NCBI RefSeq assembly: GCF_001941625.1
Contig: NZ_CP016076.1
Coordinates: 5,564,001-5,628,000, forward strand
Origin: Actinoalloteichus fjordicus
GTDB taxonomy: Bacteria; Actinomycetota; Actinomycetes; Mycobacteriales; Pseudonocardiaceae
Reading direction: 5' to 3'
DNA: 64,000 bases
This document shows, piece after piece, positions 9,131 through 17,493 of the stretch (position 1 is its first letter; each line of letters starts with the position of its first letter). A model generated the notes under the pieces. The model did not search any database and was not told the origin of the DNA. It saw only the letters and a list, made by a program, of their open reading frames with translations. The translations under genes and the position numbers were made by a program.

Positions 9131-9766
9131 GTGTCCGAGACTGCTGTCGTCAACACGAATGCACCGATCACTGTCGTGATCATCCATGACGAGCCCGCGA
9201 TCACTGCGGGTTTCGCCGCCTGGTACCAGCTCGCGAGCCCCGCGATCTCGGTGGTGGCGGGCGGGCCCGACCCGTCGGTCGCCTGGACCGGTCCGGGACT
9301 CAGCGCCGAGGTCGTGTTGTTCGGCCTGCAGCACGGCGAGCCGACGGCACGCGCGGCCGAGGTGCGGCGACTGGCACAGGCGGGACGGCGAGTCCTGCTG
9401 CACGCGGGCACCTGGCCGTGGGCCGAGACGGACTCGGCGAGCGTGCGGTGTCTGCCGCGCAGGGTGACCAGGGGCCAGCTGGTGAGTGCCACCCGGCTGG
9501 CGGCGCGCGGCGGCACGACGTCGCAGCTGCCGGTGGTCGCGATCCCGGCGCTCTCGCCTCGCGAGGTCGACGTCCTGCGTACCTGGCTGCGCTGCCGGTC
9601 GAAGTCCTCGGTGGCCACCGAACTTCAGCTCTCGGCTCGAACGGTCAGCTCCTATCTGGAGCGGATCAGGTTCAAGTACGAGCACGCGGGCAGGCCTGCC
9701 TCGACCAAGACCGACCTGCTCGCCAGGGCCCTACAGGACGGGTTGATCAGCCTCGCCGAGATCTGA
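9131..9766 (+). CDS. LuxR-type regulator with degenerate receiver domain
   Basis: The 211-residue protein has a response-regulator-like N-terminal half and a LuxR/GerE helix-turn-helix near residues 142-205 (LSPREVDVLRTW, SSVATELQLSARTVSSYLERI). The receiver keeps part of the acidic pocket (HDE, residues 19-21). The strand that should end in the phosphorylated Asp reads VVLFG, with Gly65 in its place. Phosphorylation is therefore unlikely, and it may respond to a ligand or act constitutively. The GTG at 9131 is chosen because the domain begins right after it. No kinase gene is adjacent. A strong hairpin follows. Confidence 0.82.
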   Translation: MSETAVVNTNAPITVVIIHDEPAITAGFAAWYQLASPAISVVAGGPDPSVAWTGPGLSAEVVLFGLQHGEPTARAAEVRRLAQAGRRVLLHAGTWPWAETDSASVRCLPRRVTRGQLVSATRLAARGGTTSQLPVVAIPALSPREVDVLRTWLRCRSKSSVATELQLSARTVSSYLERIRFKYEHAGRPASTKTDLLARALQDGLISLAEI

Positions 9767-9854
9767 AGGCAGCGGCGCCTTCGCCCGTCGGACGTCTCAT
9801 CAGGTGCGTTCACCGAGGCCATGGCGCCGGAGCCCCACAGTAGATCGCGCGAAT

Positions 9855-9889
9855 GTGCCGTCGGCTCCGGTAGCGGAGCCCGACGGCAC
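9855..9889. terminator. Bidirectional hairpin terminator
   Basis: A stem of about 15 bp (GTGCCGTCGG/CTCCG and its complement) with one bulged base and a GTAG loop. It sits between the convergent LuxR-type and lipase genes. Confidence 0.75.
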
Positions 9890-9973
9890 GTTCCGGCGGT
9901 CACGACGGTGGTGGTCGGCGAGGTCGGTCGTTGCCGTCCGCTCGGTGCGTCCTCTCGCTACGTCGTCGCCGGG

Positions 9974-10801
9974 TCAGCCCGCTGCGAGGACGGCGGTCGA
10001 ACTCGGCGCGACACTGCTGAACGCGGGCAGGTAGGCCTGGGCGTGTCCGACCGCGTTCGGGTGGAAGGACTCGTTGATCGGCCAGGCGATCGAGTTGATC
10101 CACGGAGTGCTCGCGCACACGCCGTGGCCGTCGAACTGGGTCCGCACGTCGGCGTAGGTGAAGCCCGCCGCCCCGGCGCGGGCCGCAGTGACGTCGGCGA
10201 GCAGGTCGGCCGTGTCGTTCAGCAGTGCGCGCGACGCCTGGGAGAGGATGCAGGCCCCGGTCGGGTGGAAGAGGCGCGGGTAGCCGAGCACGACCACCGA
10301 GGAGTTGGGCGCCGCGCTGCGGATCGCCGCGTAGGTGGCGTCCAACTGCGCGGGCAGCTCCGTCTGGATGTAGGCGTTCGCCTCGGCGGCCGCGTCGCGG
10401 CATCCTGCGGTGCCAAGGATCGTGCAGGTGGTGATCACCTCCACGAATCCGGCGTCGTTGCCGCCGATCGAGATGCTCACCAGGTCGGTGTCGGCGTCCA
10501 GACCGCCGAGCTGGTTGGCGACGACGTCGTCGGTGACCGCGCCGGAACAGGCCGCGAAGGTGAAGGAGGAGACCTCGTTCGCCGCGGCCCAGAGTTCGGG
10601 ATAGGCGCCGGGGCTTCGCAGACACGAGCCGCTGTCCGGGTCGTAGTCGCCTATCCCCGTTCCCGAGGCATAGGAGTCGCCGAGGGCGACGTAGTCGACG
10701 GGGGCGGCAGGGGCCGTCTCTTCGGCCGACGCGGCCGGTGCCCCCAAGGAGACGGCGATCAGCGCACCGGCAAAAGCGCTGGCTATGCGAGCAAAACGCA
10801 C
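9974..10801 (-). CDS. Secreted SGNH/GDSL lipase-esterase
   Basis: The 275-residue protein has a signal peptide (MRFARIASAF... cleaved after about ASA, residue 26). Its SGNH hydrolase fold has block I GDSYASG (Ser43), block III GGND (113-116) and block V FHPNAVGH (His247). Six cysteines (60, 85, 126, 134, 184, 229) could form the three disulfides known in Streptomyces extracellular lipases of this type. It probably hydrolyses lipid or acyl esters outside the cell. The GTG at 10801 is chosen because GGAGG lies five bases upstream and because longer starts would bury the signal peptide. It is monocistronic and convergent with the LuxR-type gene. Confidence 0.92.
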   Translation of the reverse strand: MRFARIASAFAGALIAVSLGAPAASAEETAPAAPVDYVALGDSYASGTGIGDYDPDSGSCLRSPGAYPELWAAANEVSSFTFAACSGAVTDDVVANQLGGLDADTDLVSISIGGNDAGFVEVITTCTILGTAGCRDAAAEANAYIQTELPAQLDATYAAIRSAAPNSSVVVLGYPRLFHPTGACILSQASRALLNDTADLLADVTAARAGAAGFTYADVRTQFDGHGVCASTPWINSIAWPINESFHPNAVGHAQAYLPAFSSVAPSSTAVLAAG

Positions 10802-11301
10802 GGTTACCTCCGAGTAGATACGTGAGATCACTACGTACCACGCACCTATTCGGGGAGGAAGTTTCCGACACCATGTCTGACCGTCTGGACCAAGGACCAC
10901 CCGGCCAGGCAGAGATCAGGCGGCGAATCGACCGACAGTCGGTGACACCGCCCCGCTAGGCCTCACCCGTTGAGGGGCTACCTGGCTGGGCCATGTGTTG
11001 GCAATGTGAAGAGATTATGACAATTGCGGCGGACCCGGATCGGGAACGCCGAGCGGTTCATGCGACACCCGCCGACGGGACCACGGCGATATTCGGCAGG
11101 CGCCTGCCCTGCAGGATCGCCTGCAGCGCACCACAGCACCCCCACCGCGGACCGGACGACCTCGCCGAAGCGATCTGCATCGCCGCACGAGCCGATCACA
11201 CAACAAGGCGTCGCTGAAACGGATGGATACGCAACAGACCGCGCAGGTCAACCGGGATTCGCGAACTGATATTCGCCCGTGCGGCCTCTAGCCTGAGGCG
11301 C
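10802..11301. other. Intergenic region between divergent lipase and rocD
   Basis: It carries the lipase ribosome binding site (CCTCC at 10807-10811 on the plus strand) and the rocD promoter. I see no gene; the small open frames here lack domains and ribosome binding sites. Confidence 0.6.
11266..11294 (+). promoter_or_regulatory. rocD promoter, leaderless type
   Basis: CTGATA (11266-11271), a 17-bp spacer and TAGCCT (11289-11294), followed seven bases later by the ATG of rocD. No Shine-Dalgarno is present. Confidence 0.55.
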
Positions 11302-12594
11302 ATGACGGCCACCACCGAGAACTCGGCGATCAGTCCCTCCGCGACCGGCGCCGCCGAGACACACTCCGCAGCAGCGGGCACCGCCCAGGCAGGCCTCGCC
11401 GCCGCCGAGCACATCGCCCTCGACGAGCAGTGGAGCACGCACAACTACCACCCGCTGCCGGTGGTCATCGCCGAGGCACAGGGCGCGTGGGTGACCGACG
11501 TGCACGGCAGGCGCTACCTCGACCTCCTGGCCGGCTACTCCGCGCTGAACTTCGGCCATCGGCACCCCGACCTCGTCGCTGCGGCGGTCGAGCAGCTCGG
11601 CCGCGTCACACTCACGAGCCGCGCCTTCCACCACGACCAGCTGGGCCTGTTCTGCCGTGAGCTGGCCGAACTCACCGAGACCGAGCTGGTCCTGCCGATG
11701 AACTCCGGCGCCGAGGCCGTCGAGTCGGCCGTCAAGGTCGCCCGCAAGTGGGCTTATCAGGTCAAGGGCGTGCCGGACGGTCGGGCCGAGATCATCGTCG
11801 CCGGGTCGAACTTCCACGGCCGCACCACCACGATCGTCTCCTTCTCCACCGACCCGACGGCGCGCGCCGACTTCGGGCCGTTCACCCCGGGTTTCGTGGT
11901 CGTCGACTACGGCTCGGCGCAGGCAGTGGCCGAGGCGATCACCGAGCACACCGCCGCCGTGCTGGTGGAGCCGATCCAGGGCGAGGCGGGCGTGGTGGTC
12001 CCCCCGGCGGGCTATCTGGCCGAGCTGCGCAGGATCTGCGACGACAACGGCGTGCTGCTGATCGCCGACGAGATCCAGTCGGGGCTCGCCCGCACCGGCG
12101 AGCTGCTCGCCAGCTCCGCCGACGGGGTTCGCGCCGACCTCTACACCCTGGGCAAGGCGCTCGGCGGCGGGATCGTGCCCGTCTCCGCCGTGGTCGGGCG
12201 CCGGGAGGTCCTCGGCGTCCTGCGCCCCGGCGAGCACGGGTCCACCTTCGGCGGCAACCCCCTGGCCTGCGCCGTCGGCCGGGCGGTCATCCGCCTGCTG
12301 GCCACCGGCGAGTACCAGCAGCGGTCCCGCGAGTTGGGCGCGCACCTTCATCGGCGGCTCGGCGAGCTGGTCGGGCACGGGGTCAGCGCGGTTCGCGGCC
12401 GAGGCCTGTGGGCCGGGGTGGAGATCGCCCCGGAGGGCCCCGCCGGACGGGCGGCGACGGCGGCGCTGCTGGAGCGTGGCGTGCTGTGCAAGGAGACTCA
12501 GGACACGACCCTGCGGATCGCGCCGCCGCTGGTCATCACCGAGTCGGAGCTGGACGAGGGCGTCGACGCCGTCGGCGAGGTCCTGTCGCGCTGA
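11302..12594 (+). CDS. rocD: Ornithine--oxo-acid transaminase
   Basis: This 430-residue class III PLP aminotransferase transfers the delta-amino group of ornithine to 2-oxoglutarate, giving glutamate semialdehyde (arginine/ornithine catabolism, cytosol). An N-terminal extension of about 35 Ser/Ala/Thr-rich residues precedes the core. Diagnostic segments are AEHIALDEQWSTHNYHPLPVV, NSGAEAVESAVKVARKW, EPIQGEAGVVVP, IADEIQSGLARTG and YTLGKALGGG, with Lys285 as the PLP lysine. The ATG at 11302 fits a leaderless start. No arginase or P5C dehydrogenase lies beside it. Confidence 0.93.
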   Translation: MTATTENSAISPSATGAAETHSAAAGTAQAGLAAAEHIALDEQWSTHNYHPLPVVIAEAQGAWVTDVHGRRYLDLLAGYSALNFGHRHPDLVAAAVEQLGRVTLTSRAFHHDQLGLFCRELAELTETELVLPMNSGAEAVESAVKVARKWAYQVKGVPDGRAEIIVAGSNFHGRTTTIVSFSTDPTARADFGPFTPGFVVVDYGSAQAVAEAITEHTAAVLVEPIQGEAGVVVPPAGYLAELRRICDDNGVLLIADEIQSGLARTGELLASSADGVRADLYTLGKALGGGIVPVSAVVGRREVLGVLRPGEHGSTFGGNPLACAVGRAVIRLLATGEYQQRSRELGAHLHRRLGELVGHGVSAVRGRGLWAGVEIAPEGPAGRAATAALLERGVLCKETQDTTLRIAPPLVITESELDEGVDAVGEVLSR

Positions 12595-13008
12595 TCGCGG
12601 GAGTGGGGGCGGGCGGGCGAAGCCGGGTTCGGTCGAGTACTGCCGCGCTGCGGCGCAGCCGGTATGCCACTCGATCGATATCTTGCCAAGATCGAACACC
12701 TGTTCGATCATCGAATCATGACTGCTCGCCGCCTTCTTCGACTGTTCGACACCCTCCGCACCACGACTGCTGCAGCGGCGGCGCTGATCGCCAACCTGGC
12801 GGCTCGCGCGTCGCGGTGTGCGGCTGCGCACCGAGGCGCGACCGCGACAGCGCCGCCCCGCCGGAGAACGCATTCCGACGACCGTCGTCACGATCACCGC
12901 CCGCCGCCGACGGCCGAGTCGGGCGGACCGCTGCCCGCCCGACCAGCATCGCCGAGCCGAGCCGCCCTGCCTCGGCCGCGCGCCGATCAGCGGCCGCCGA
13001 TCCGCCGA
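12595..13008. other. Intergenic region between convergent rocD and zapE
   Basis: It contains a perfect LexA-type palindrome at 12690-12709, followed by an ATG at 12718. The frame after that ATG begins with an amphipathic, Ala-rich segment but then runs on antisense to zapE without a domain, so I do not call a gene. Confidence 0.5.
12690..12709. promoter_or_regulatory. LexA (SOS) box
   Basis: GATCGAACACCTGTTCGATC is a 20-bp palindrome with a two-base centre. Its core TCGAAC-ACCT-GTTCGA matches the actinobacterial SOS-box consensus TCGAAC-N4-GTTCGA exactly. It lies 98 bp after the rocD stop and 300 bp beyond the zapE stop, so neither annotated gene is an obvious target. Confidence 0.75.
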
Positions 13009-14079
13009 TCAGGCAGGCCTGCTCCGCCGGGCCAGTGCGGGCGCCGCGTCCTGATCCAGATCGGTCGAGGCCCGAGACAGCGCGATCAGCCTGCTGATCG
13101 CCCGCAGGTACTTCTTGCGGTAGCCGCCGCGCAGCATCTCCTCGGTGAACAGCTCGGAGACCGGCACGCCGGAGACCACCACCGGCACCGCCCGGTCGTA
13201 GAGCCGGTCGGCGAAGGACACCAGCCGCAGCGCCACATCCTGGCCGGTGGCGGGACGCACGCCCCGCAAGTGGACGACGCTCACGTCGTCGACGAGCCTG
13301 CCGTATCGAGAAGGGTGCAGCGTGCCGAGGTGCGTGCACAGCTCGTCGAAGTCGTCGATGCTCGCACCGGCCAGGGCGTCGGCCCGCTCTCGCAGCACGG
13401 CATCGGACACCGGCGACGGGGCGTCGGGCAGGCCGCGGTGCCGATAGTCGGCGCCGTCGACCCGCACGATCTCGAAACGCTCCGCCATGGCGTGGATCTC
13501 CCGCAGGAAGTCGCCTGCGGCGAAGCGCCCCTCGCCGAGACGGTCCGGCAGCGTGTTGGAGGTCGCCGCCACGCAGACCCCGGCCGAGGTCAGCTCGGCG
13601 ATCAACCTGGTGACCAGCATCGTGTCACCGGGATCGTCCAGCTCGAACTCGTCGATCGCGAGCAGGCTGTACTCCGAGAGCCTGCGCACCGTCTCGCCGA
13701 AGCCCAGCGCTCCGACCAGGTGGGTCAGCTCCACGAAGGTGCCGAAGGCCTTGGGCTCGGGCACCTCGTGCCAGATCGCCGCGAGCAGGTGCGTCTTGCC
13801 GACGCCGAAACCACCGTCGAGATACAGTCCTGGCCTGCCCGCCTGTGGCCTGTCGGCTCCGGTGAGCGCCTGCCACCACGACCGGCGCGCGCGGCCCGCA
13901 CCGACTCGGCCTGCGAACTCGCGGCAGGCCGTCAGCGCCGCCGACTGGCTCGGCTGCGCCGGGTCGGGCAGGTAGGTGTCGAAGCGGACGCCGTCGAATC
14001 TCGGCGGCGGACACATCGCCGCCACCAGCTCGTCCGGTCCGACCTCAGGGGAGCGGTCGGTCAGATGGGTGGCGGGCAT
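13009..14079 (-). CDS. zapE: Cell division ATPase ZapE (AFG1 family)
   Basis: This 356-residue AFG1/ZapE P-loop ATPase is linked in E. coli to Z-ring dynamics. It has Walker A GGFGVGKT (89-96, Lys95), Walker B LLAIDEFEL (Asp143-Glu144), the sensor segment VCVAATSNTLPDRL, and the family's C-terminal RLYDRAVPVVVSGVPVSELF and GGYRKKYLRAISRL. The ATG at 14079 lies seven bases after TAGGCT on the minus strand, a leaderless arrangement. It is divergent from the reductase gene at 14115 with only 35 bp between them, so the two promoters overlap. Confidence 0.93.
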   Translation of the reverse strand: MPATHLTDRSPEVGPDELVAAMCPPPRFDGVRFDTYLPDPAQPSQSAALTACREFAGRVGAGRARRSWWQALTGADRPQAGRPGLYLDGGFGVGKTHLLAAIWHEVPEPKAFGTFVELTHLVGALGFGETVRRLSEYSLLAIDEFELDDPGDTMLVTRLIAELTSAGVCVAATSNTLPDRLGEGRFAAGDFLREIHAMAERFEIVRVDGADYRHRGLPDAPSPVSDAVLRERADALAGASIDDFDELCTHLGTLHPSRYGRLVDDVSVVHLRGVRPATGQDVALRLVSFADRLYDRAVPVVVSGVPVSELFTEEMLRGGYRKKYLRAISRLIALSRASTDLDQDAAPALARRSRPA

Positions 14080-14086
14080 GCCCTTG

Positions 14087-14092
14087 AGCCTA
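14087..14092 (-). promoter_or_regulatory. -10 element of zapE (leaderless type)
   Basis: TAGGCT on the minus strand ends seven bases before the zapE ATG. It lies inside the 35-bp divergent spacer. Confidence 0.45.
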
Positions 14093-14114
14093 ATCCTCGC
14101 ACCAGGATGGAATC

Positions 14115-14930
14115 GTGCAGAGCCTCTTCATCGCCACGACGGAGACCCCCAGCACCACAGTCGGGCCCGGCGCCGCCCAGGCCGCCGAGCCGGGCCGGGC
14201 ACTGTCGGAACTCGACGTCGAGGCCGTCTACGCCTATCCGGAGCCGCTGGACCGGCCCTGGCTGCGGGTCAACTTCGTCACCAGTCTCGACGGCGCCGCC
14301 AGCGCGGTCGACGGCCGCTCCCGCTCGCTGTCCAGCCCGGCCGACCGCCGGATGCTCGCCCTGCTCCGTGACCTCTCGGACGTCATCCTGGTCGGCGCCG
14401 GGACCGCCGTGGCCGAGGGGTACCGGGCGGTGCGGCCGCAGGAGAGCCGGGCCGAGCGACGCGCCAGGCTGGGGCTTACCTCCCTCCCGCCGATCGCCGT
14501 CGTCACGGCCACCGGTGATCTGGACCCGGCGAGCGGGCTGTTCGGCGACGCCTCGGTCGACGCGCCGACGATCGTCTTCACCACGGACGCCGTCGGGCGG
14601 GACCGCCGACGCGCGCTGACGAGCGCGGGCGCCGACGTGGTGATCGTCGGGGACCAGGCCGTCGACCTTGTCGCCCTGCTGGCTGAGCTGGACGGGCGAG
14701 GCCTGCGCCGCGTCTGCTGCGAGGGCGGTCCTCGGCTGTTCGGCTCGTTGATCGCCGCCGACGTCGTGGACGAGCTGTGCCTCACCGTCGCACCGCTGTT
14801 GGAGGGCGGCACCGCGCCCCGGATCTCGGCCGCCGCGCCGACCGTCCGGCCGCCGAGCGCGATGACCCTGCGCTCGGTACTGCACGCCGACGGCCAGCTT
14901 TTCCTCCGCCACGCGCGGACTCAGGGCTGA
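14115..14930 (+). CDS. RibD C-terminal-type pyrimidine reductase
   Basis: This 271-residue protein of the RibD C-terminal / dihydrofolate reductase-like fold is expected to be an NADPH-dependent reductase. Landmarks are LRVNFVTSLDGAAS near residue 52, DLSDVILVGAGTAVAEGYR near 87, and CEGGPRLFGSLIAADVVDELCLTVAPLL near 202-230. It lacks the deaminase domain of full RibD and may reduce the riboflavin intermediate or another pteridine-like compound. The GTG start at 14115 is close to the divergent zapE start. Confidence 0.88.
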   Translation: MQSLFIATTETPSTTVGPGAAQAAEPGRALSELDVEAVYAYPEPLDRPWLRVNFVTSLDGAASAVDGRSRSLSSPADRRMLALLRDLSDVILVGAGTAVAEGYRAVRPQESRAERRARLGLTSLPPIAVVTATGDLDPASGLFGDASVDAPTIVFTTDAVGRDRRRALTSAGADVVIVGDQAVDLVALLAELDGRGLRRVCCEGGPRLFGSLIAADVVDELCLTVAPLLEGGTAPRISAAAPTVRPPSAMTLRSVLHADGQLFLRHARTQG

Positions 14931-15202
14931 TCCGGCCGTCGGCTCATCGCCTCGCCCGGCGCGGCTCGATGCCGATGCCGGGCAGCCGGCCTCGCCCTGG
15001 GACACCGCCGGCCGCTTCGCAGGCGCCCTTCGGACGGGTGAGTCCGGGACCACCCGATGGGGTGGGGTCGGGTAGGTCTGGTCCCTCGCGGGCACCACGG
15101 GCGGACAGACCATGCGCGCCCTGCCTCGGTGGAAGACCGGTGTCAGCCCGGCCCCGGCGAGGCGGCACCGGGGCACGGTCGGGCGACGAAAGGACCACTG
15201 CC

Positions 15203-15685
15203 ATGGCAGCGAGCAGCGGGGTGACTCGCAACGACGAGCCGGGCACGATCGATGTGAGCCTGCTGTCTGGGCCGACGCATGCCTGGGCGGCCGGCGAGCG
15301 ACAGGCGGGCAAGACCAGCATCTCCCCCGCCGTGGTGCAGAAGGTGGCGGGCATCGCGGCCAGGGAGATCGCAGGCGTGGCCGCGATGGGCGGCGGGGTG
15401 TCCCGTGCGTTCGGGGCGCTGCGCGAGCGGATTCCCGGCGGCGGCACCTCGGCCACCGCAGGTGTGCAGGTCGAGGTCGGTGAACGGCAGGCGGCCGTCG
15501 ACCTGGACATCATCGTCGAGTACGGCATGTCCATCGCCGAACTGGCCAGGGCGGTGCGTCGCAATGTCGTGACCGCCGTCGAGCGCATGACCGGGCTCGA
15601 CGTGATCGAGGTCAACATCGCGGTGAACGACATCCGGCTCCCCGAGGAGGAGAGGCCGGAGCCCGCCTCTCCCCGAGTCGAATGA
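15203..15685 (+). CDS. Asp23/Gls24-family envelope stress protein
   Basis: This 160-residue DUF322 (Asp23/Gls24) protein has the conserved core SISPAVVQKVAGIAAREIAGVAAMGGG (about residues 40-66) and the C-terminal VEYGMSIAELARAVRRNVVTAVERMTGLDVIEVNIAVNDI. Asp23-type proteins coat the inner face of the membrane and respond to envelope or alkaline stress in Gram-positives. It opens a tightly coupled operon: its stop overlaps the next ATG, and six more small or membrane proteins follow. The ATG at 15203 follows an AAAGGA ribosome binding site near 15189. Confidence 0.9.
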   Translation: MAASSGVTRNDEPGTIDVSLLSGPTHAWAAGERQAGKTSISPAVVQKVAGIAAREIAGVAAMGGGVSRAFGALRERIPGGGTSATAGVQVEVGERQAAVDLDIIVEYGMSIAELARAVRRNVVTAVERMTGLDVIEVNIAVNDIRLPEEERPEPASPRVE

Positions 15686-15843
15686 CCGGGCCGTCCGCCG
15701 GGCCGCCCGCTGCAGCGCCATCGGCATCGCACCTGCGACGCGCGGATCGAGCGGACGGCTCGACCCGGCGCCGACGAGCGGACGACGGTCCCGGTGGTGC
15801 GCCGCCGTCCGAGAGGCCCAGAGCCGATCGGAGCCGCCGATGA
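15682..15843 (+). CDS. Hypothetical 53-residue basic protein in the Asp23 operon
   Basis: I do not recognise this small frame. It begins in an ATGA overlap with the Asp23 gene and ends in an ATGA overlap with the J-like gene. The product is rich in Arg, Ala, Pro and Ser, with no membrane segment or motif (start MTGPSAGPPAAAP, end RADRSRR). The exact overlaps at both ends are the main evidence for translation. It may act only as a coupling peptide. Confidence 0.4.
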   Translation: MTGPSAGPPAAAPSASHLRRADRADGSTRRRRADDGPGGAPPSERPRADRSRR

Positions 15844-16154
15844 CCGCCCGGCGGCCTGCGTCGGCGGAGCGGGCGGCACTCCGCGCGTTCGTCCGCGAGC
15901 ACCATCCCGACCTCGGCGGCGATCCCGACCGATTCGCCGAGGGCCTGCGCAGCCTCCAGGAGGCCCGTCGCCGGGCCGAACTCGGCCTCGAGGCGTCCGG
16001 ACGTCATCGCGCCGACCCCGCAGGCAGGCCCTCGCCCGCTGATCGCTTCGACGCCCCCATCGTCGTTCGCAGGCGCGACACGGCCGGCACCAGGCTGATG
16101 CGTCGCCTCCGCTGCTGGGCGGGCAGGCGACGGCGCCCGTCCCGCGTCCGATGA
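15840..16154 (+). CDS. Small J-domain-like protein
   Basis: This 104-residue protein has an REHHPDLGGDPDRFAEGLRS segment (residues 19-38) that resembles helices II-III of a DnaJ domain with the HPD triad. The surrounding J-domain is truncated, so DnaK stimulation is only a possibility. The rest is Arg-rich and disordered-looking. It begins in an ATGA overlap with the small gene before it and ends just past the beginning of the membrane-protein region. Similar J-like proteins accompany Asp23 genes in other actinomycetes. Confidence 0.7.
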   Translation: MTARRPASAERAALRAFVREHHPDLGGDPDRFAEGLRSLQEARRRAELGLEASGRHRADPAGRPSPADRFDAPIVVRRRDTAGTRLMRRLRCWAGRRRRPSRVR

Positions 16155-16183
16155 ATCCGGTCCCGCCCGTCAGGAGGCTCCCC

Positions 16184-16369
16184 ATGACCACCACCCATAC
16201 CGGGCTGATCGCCGGCCTGGTCCTCGGCCTGGCCGGTTCCCTCGGCGGCTTCTCGGCATTCGTGATCTGCCTCGTCGTCGGGGCCATCGGCCTCTTCGTG
16301 GGGCGGGCCCTCGACGGGGAGCTGGATCTCCGGGAGATGCTCGGTCGGGATCGAGGCGAAGAACGGTGA
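16184..16369 (+). CDS. DUF2273-like small membrane protein
   Basis: The 61-residue protein has two adjacent hydrophobic stretches: THTGLIAGLVLGLAGSLGGF and FVICLVVGAIGLFVGRAL. It ends in a charged tail (DLREMLGRDRGEER). This is the layout of small DUF2273-type proteins found in Asp23 operons. The ATG at 16184 is preferred over 16151 because AGGAGG lies seven bases upstream. It overlaps the following GTG start. Confidence 0.72.
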   Translation: MTTTHTGLIAGLVLGLAGSLGGFSAFVICLVVGAIGLFVGRALDGELDLREMLGRDRGEER

Positions 16370-16872
16370 GCACCGTCGCGAGCCGAGGCGACGGGCGTCC
16401 GGTCCGGCACCCCGTGCACCGGGATGCTGGCCGCGACGACACTGGGTCGGCGGGCCTGCCCGGCGACCGAGGTGCCCTGACGATCGCTCCGGTCGTCTTC
16501 CGCAAGCTGGTCAGGCACGCCGCCGAGGAGATCCCCGAGGTCCTGCCCGACCGCCACGGGAGTCGAGGCGTGCGGGTCCGGCACCACGGCGGCCCGGCGG
16601 CCGGTTCCCGTGGACGACGCGGCGGCAGGCGTGATCGACGTCGAACCGCCGCCCCGTCGCGCGGCGGCGACGGCCCGCGCACCGAGGCAGCCGACGCTGT
16701 TCGAGTTCGACTGAGCCTGGCGCTGCGGTATCCGTGCTCGATCCGCGAGACCGCCTGGCGAATCCGAGAACGCGTGATCGCCGAGGTCGGCAGACTCACC
16801 GGAACCCCTGTTCATTCGGTCGACATCATCGTCCACGGCCTTCGCGGCAGGACCGTCCCCCGAGTGCGCTGA
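16366..16872 (+). CDS. Second, divergent Asp23-like protein
   Basis: The 168-residue protein has the two ends of the Asp23 fold: LTIAPVVFRKLVRHAAEEIPEVL near 38-60 and RVRLSLALRYPCSIRETAWRIRERVIAEVGRLTGTPVHSVDIIVHGL near 112-160. They are separated by an Arg/Gly-rich low-complexity insert. The GTG start overlaps the previous stop. It probably partners the first Asp23 protein at the membrane. Identification is by pattern and context. Confidence 0.72.
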   Translation: MSTVASRGDGRPVRHPVHRDAGRDDTGSAGLPGDRGALTIAPVVFRKLVRHAAEEIPEVLPDRHGSRGVRVRHHGGPAAGSRGRRGGRRDRRRTAAPSRGGDGPRTEAADAVRVRLSLALRYPCSIRETAWRIRERVIAEVGRLTGTPVHSVDIIVHGLRGRTVPRVR

Positions 16873-16956
16873 GCCGACTCGCCCAGCCTCCGTCCGTCGC
16901 CGACGTCGGACGAGGCCGTGCACCGCCGAAGACCTCGACGCTGGGAGGCCTGGTCG

Positions 16957-17493
16957 ATGCGACTGCTCGTGCGACTGCTCGCCACACTCGTCGGGCTGGG
17001 GCTCGCCGTCGCGGGCGTGCTGCTCGTCGTCGAGGTCAGCTGGTCCTGGCTGCGGCCGGGCAGCGCGCCGCTGCTTGTGCCCTGGCGGACCTGGCTCGAG
17101 CACGGCACCCGGCTCGACTGGGCCGATCGGGAGGTGCTGGCCGGTTCACTGCTGACGATCACGGCCGGTCTGCTGCTGTGTACGGCGGCGTCCGCCGCGC
17201 GGCGACGCGAGCTGCCGCTGGCCGATCTGTGTCCGGAGGTGTCGGTCACCACGTCGAGTCGGTCGGTGGCGCGGCTCATCGTGCATCGTCTCCGCGCCGA
17301 GGGCGACGTCGCGGACGTCGCGGTGCACGCCGACCGCCGCCGGATCAGGGTGCGGGTCGTCGGCTCCCGGCCGGGGTCGCGCGAGCTGCGCCCCCGACTC
17401 CTCGACGTGACCCGCAAGCTGGTCGCCGACCTCCCGCTGCGAGAACAGCCTCGGATCGCGGTGGACGTGCGCGGCGAGCGGCAGCCCCGATGA
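16957..17493 (+). CDS. DUF6286-type membrane protein of the Asp23 operon
   Basis: The 178-residue protein has two membrane segments (LLVRLLATLVGLGLAVAGVL and EVLAGSLLTITAGLLLCTAA) and a cytosolic tail. The tail has an Asp23-like beta-alpha pattern (VSVTTSSRSVARLIVHRLRAEGDVADVAVHADRRRIRVRV). The ATG at 16957 has GGGAGG eight bases upstream; an in-frame GTG at 16918 without a ribosome binding site is the alternative. It overlaps the next gene by ATGA. Confidence 0.75.
   Translation: MRLLVRLLATLVGLGLAVAGVLLVVEVSWSWLRPGSAPLLVPWRTWLEHGTRLDWADREVLAGSLLTITAGLLLCTAASAARRRELPLADLCPEVSVTTSSRSVARLIVHRLRAEGDVADVAVHADRRRIRVRVVGSRPGSRELRPRLLDVTRKLVADLPLREQPRIAVDVRGERQPR

Noticed and set aside
12664-14619. 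A 651-codon forward open frame antisense to zapE
   Set aside because: It is the GC-skewed shadow of zapE, which has clear ATPase motifs. The antisense product is Arg/Pro-rich without domains. Only the LexA box before it was kept as a finding.
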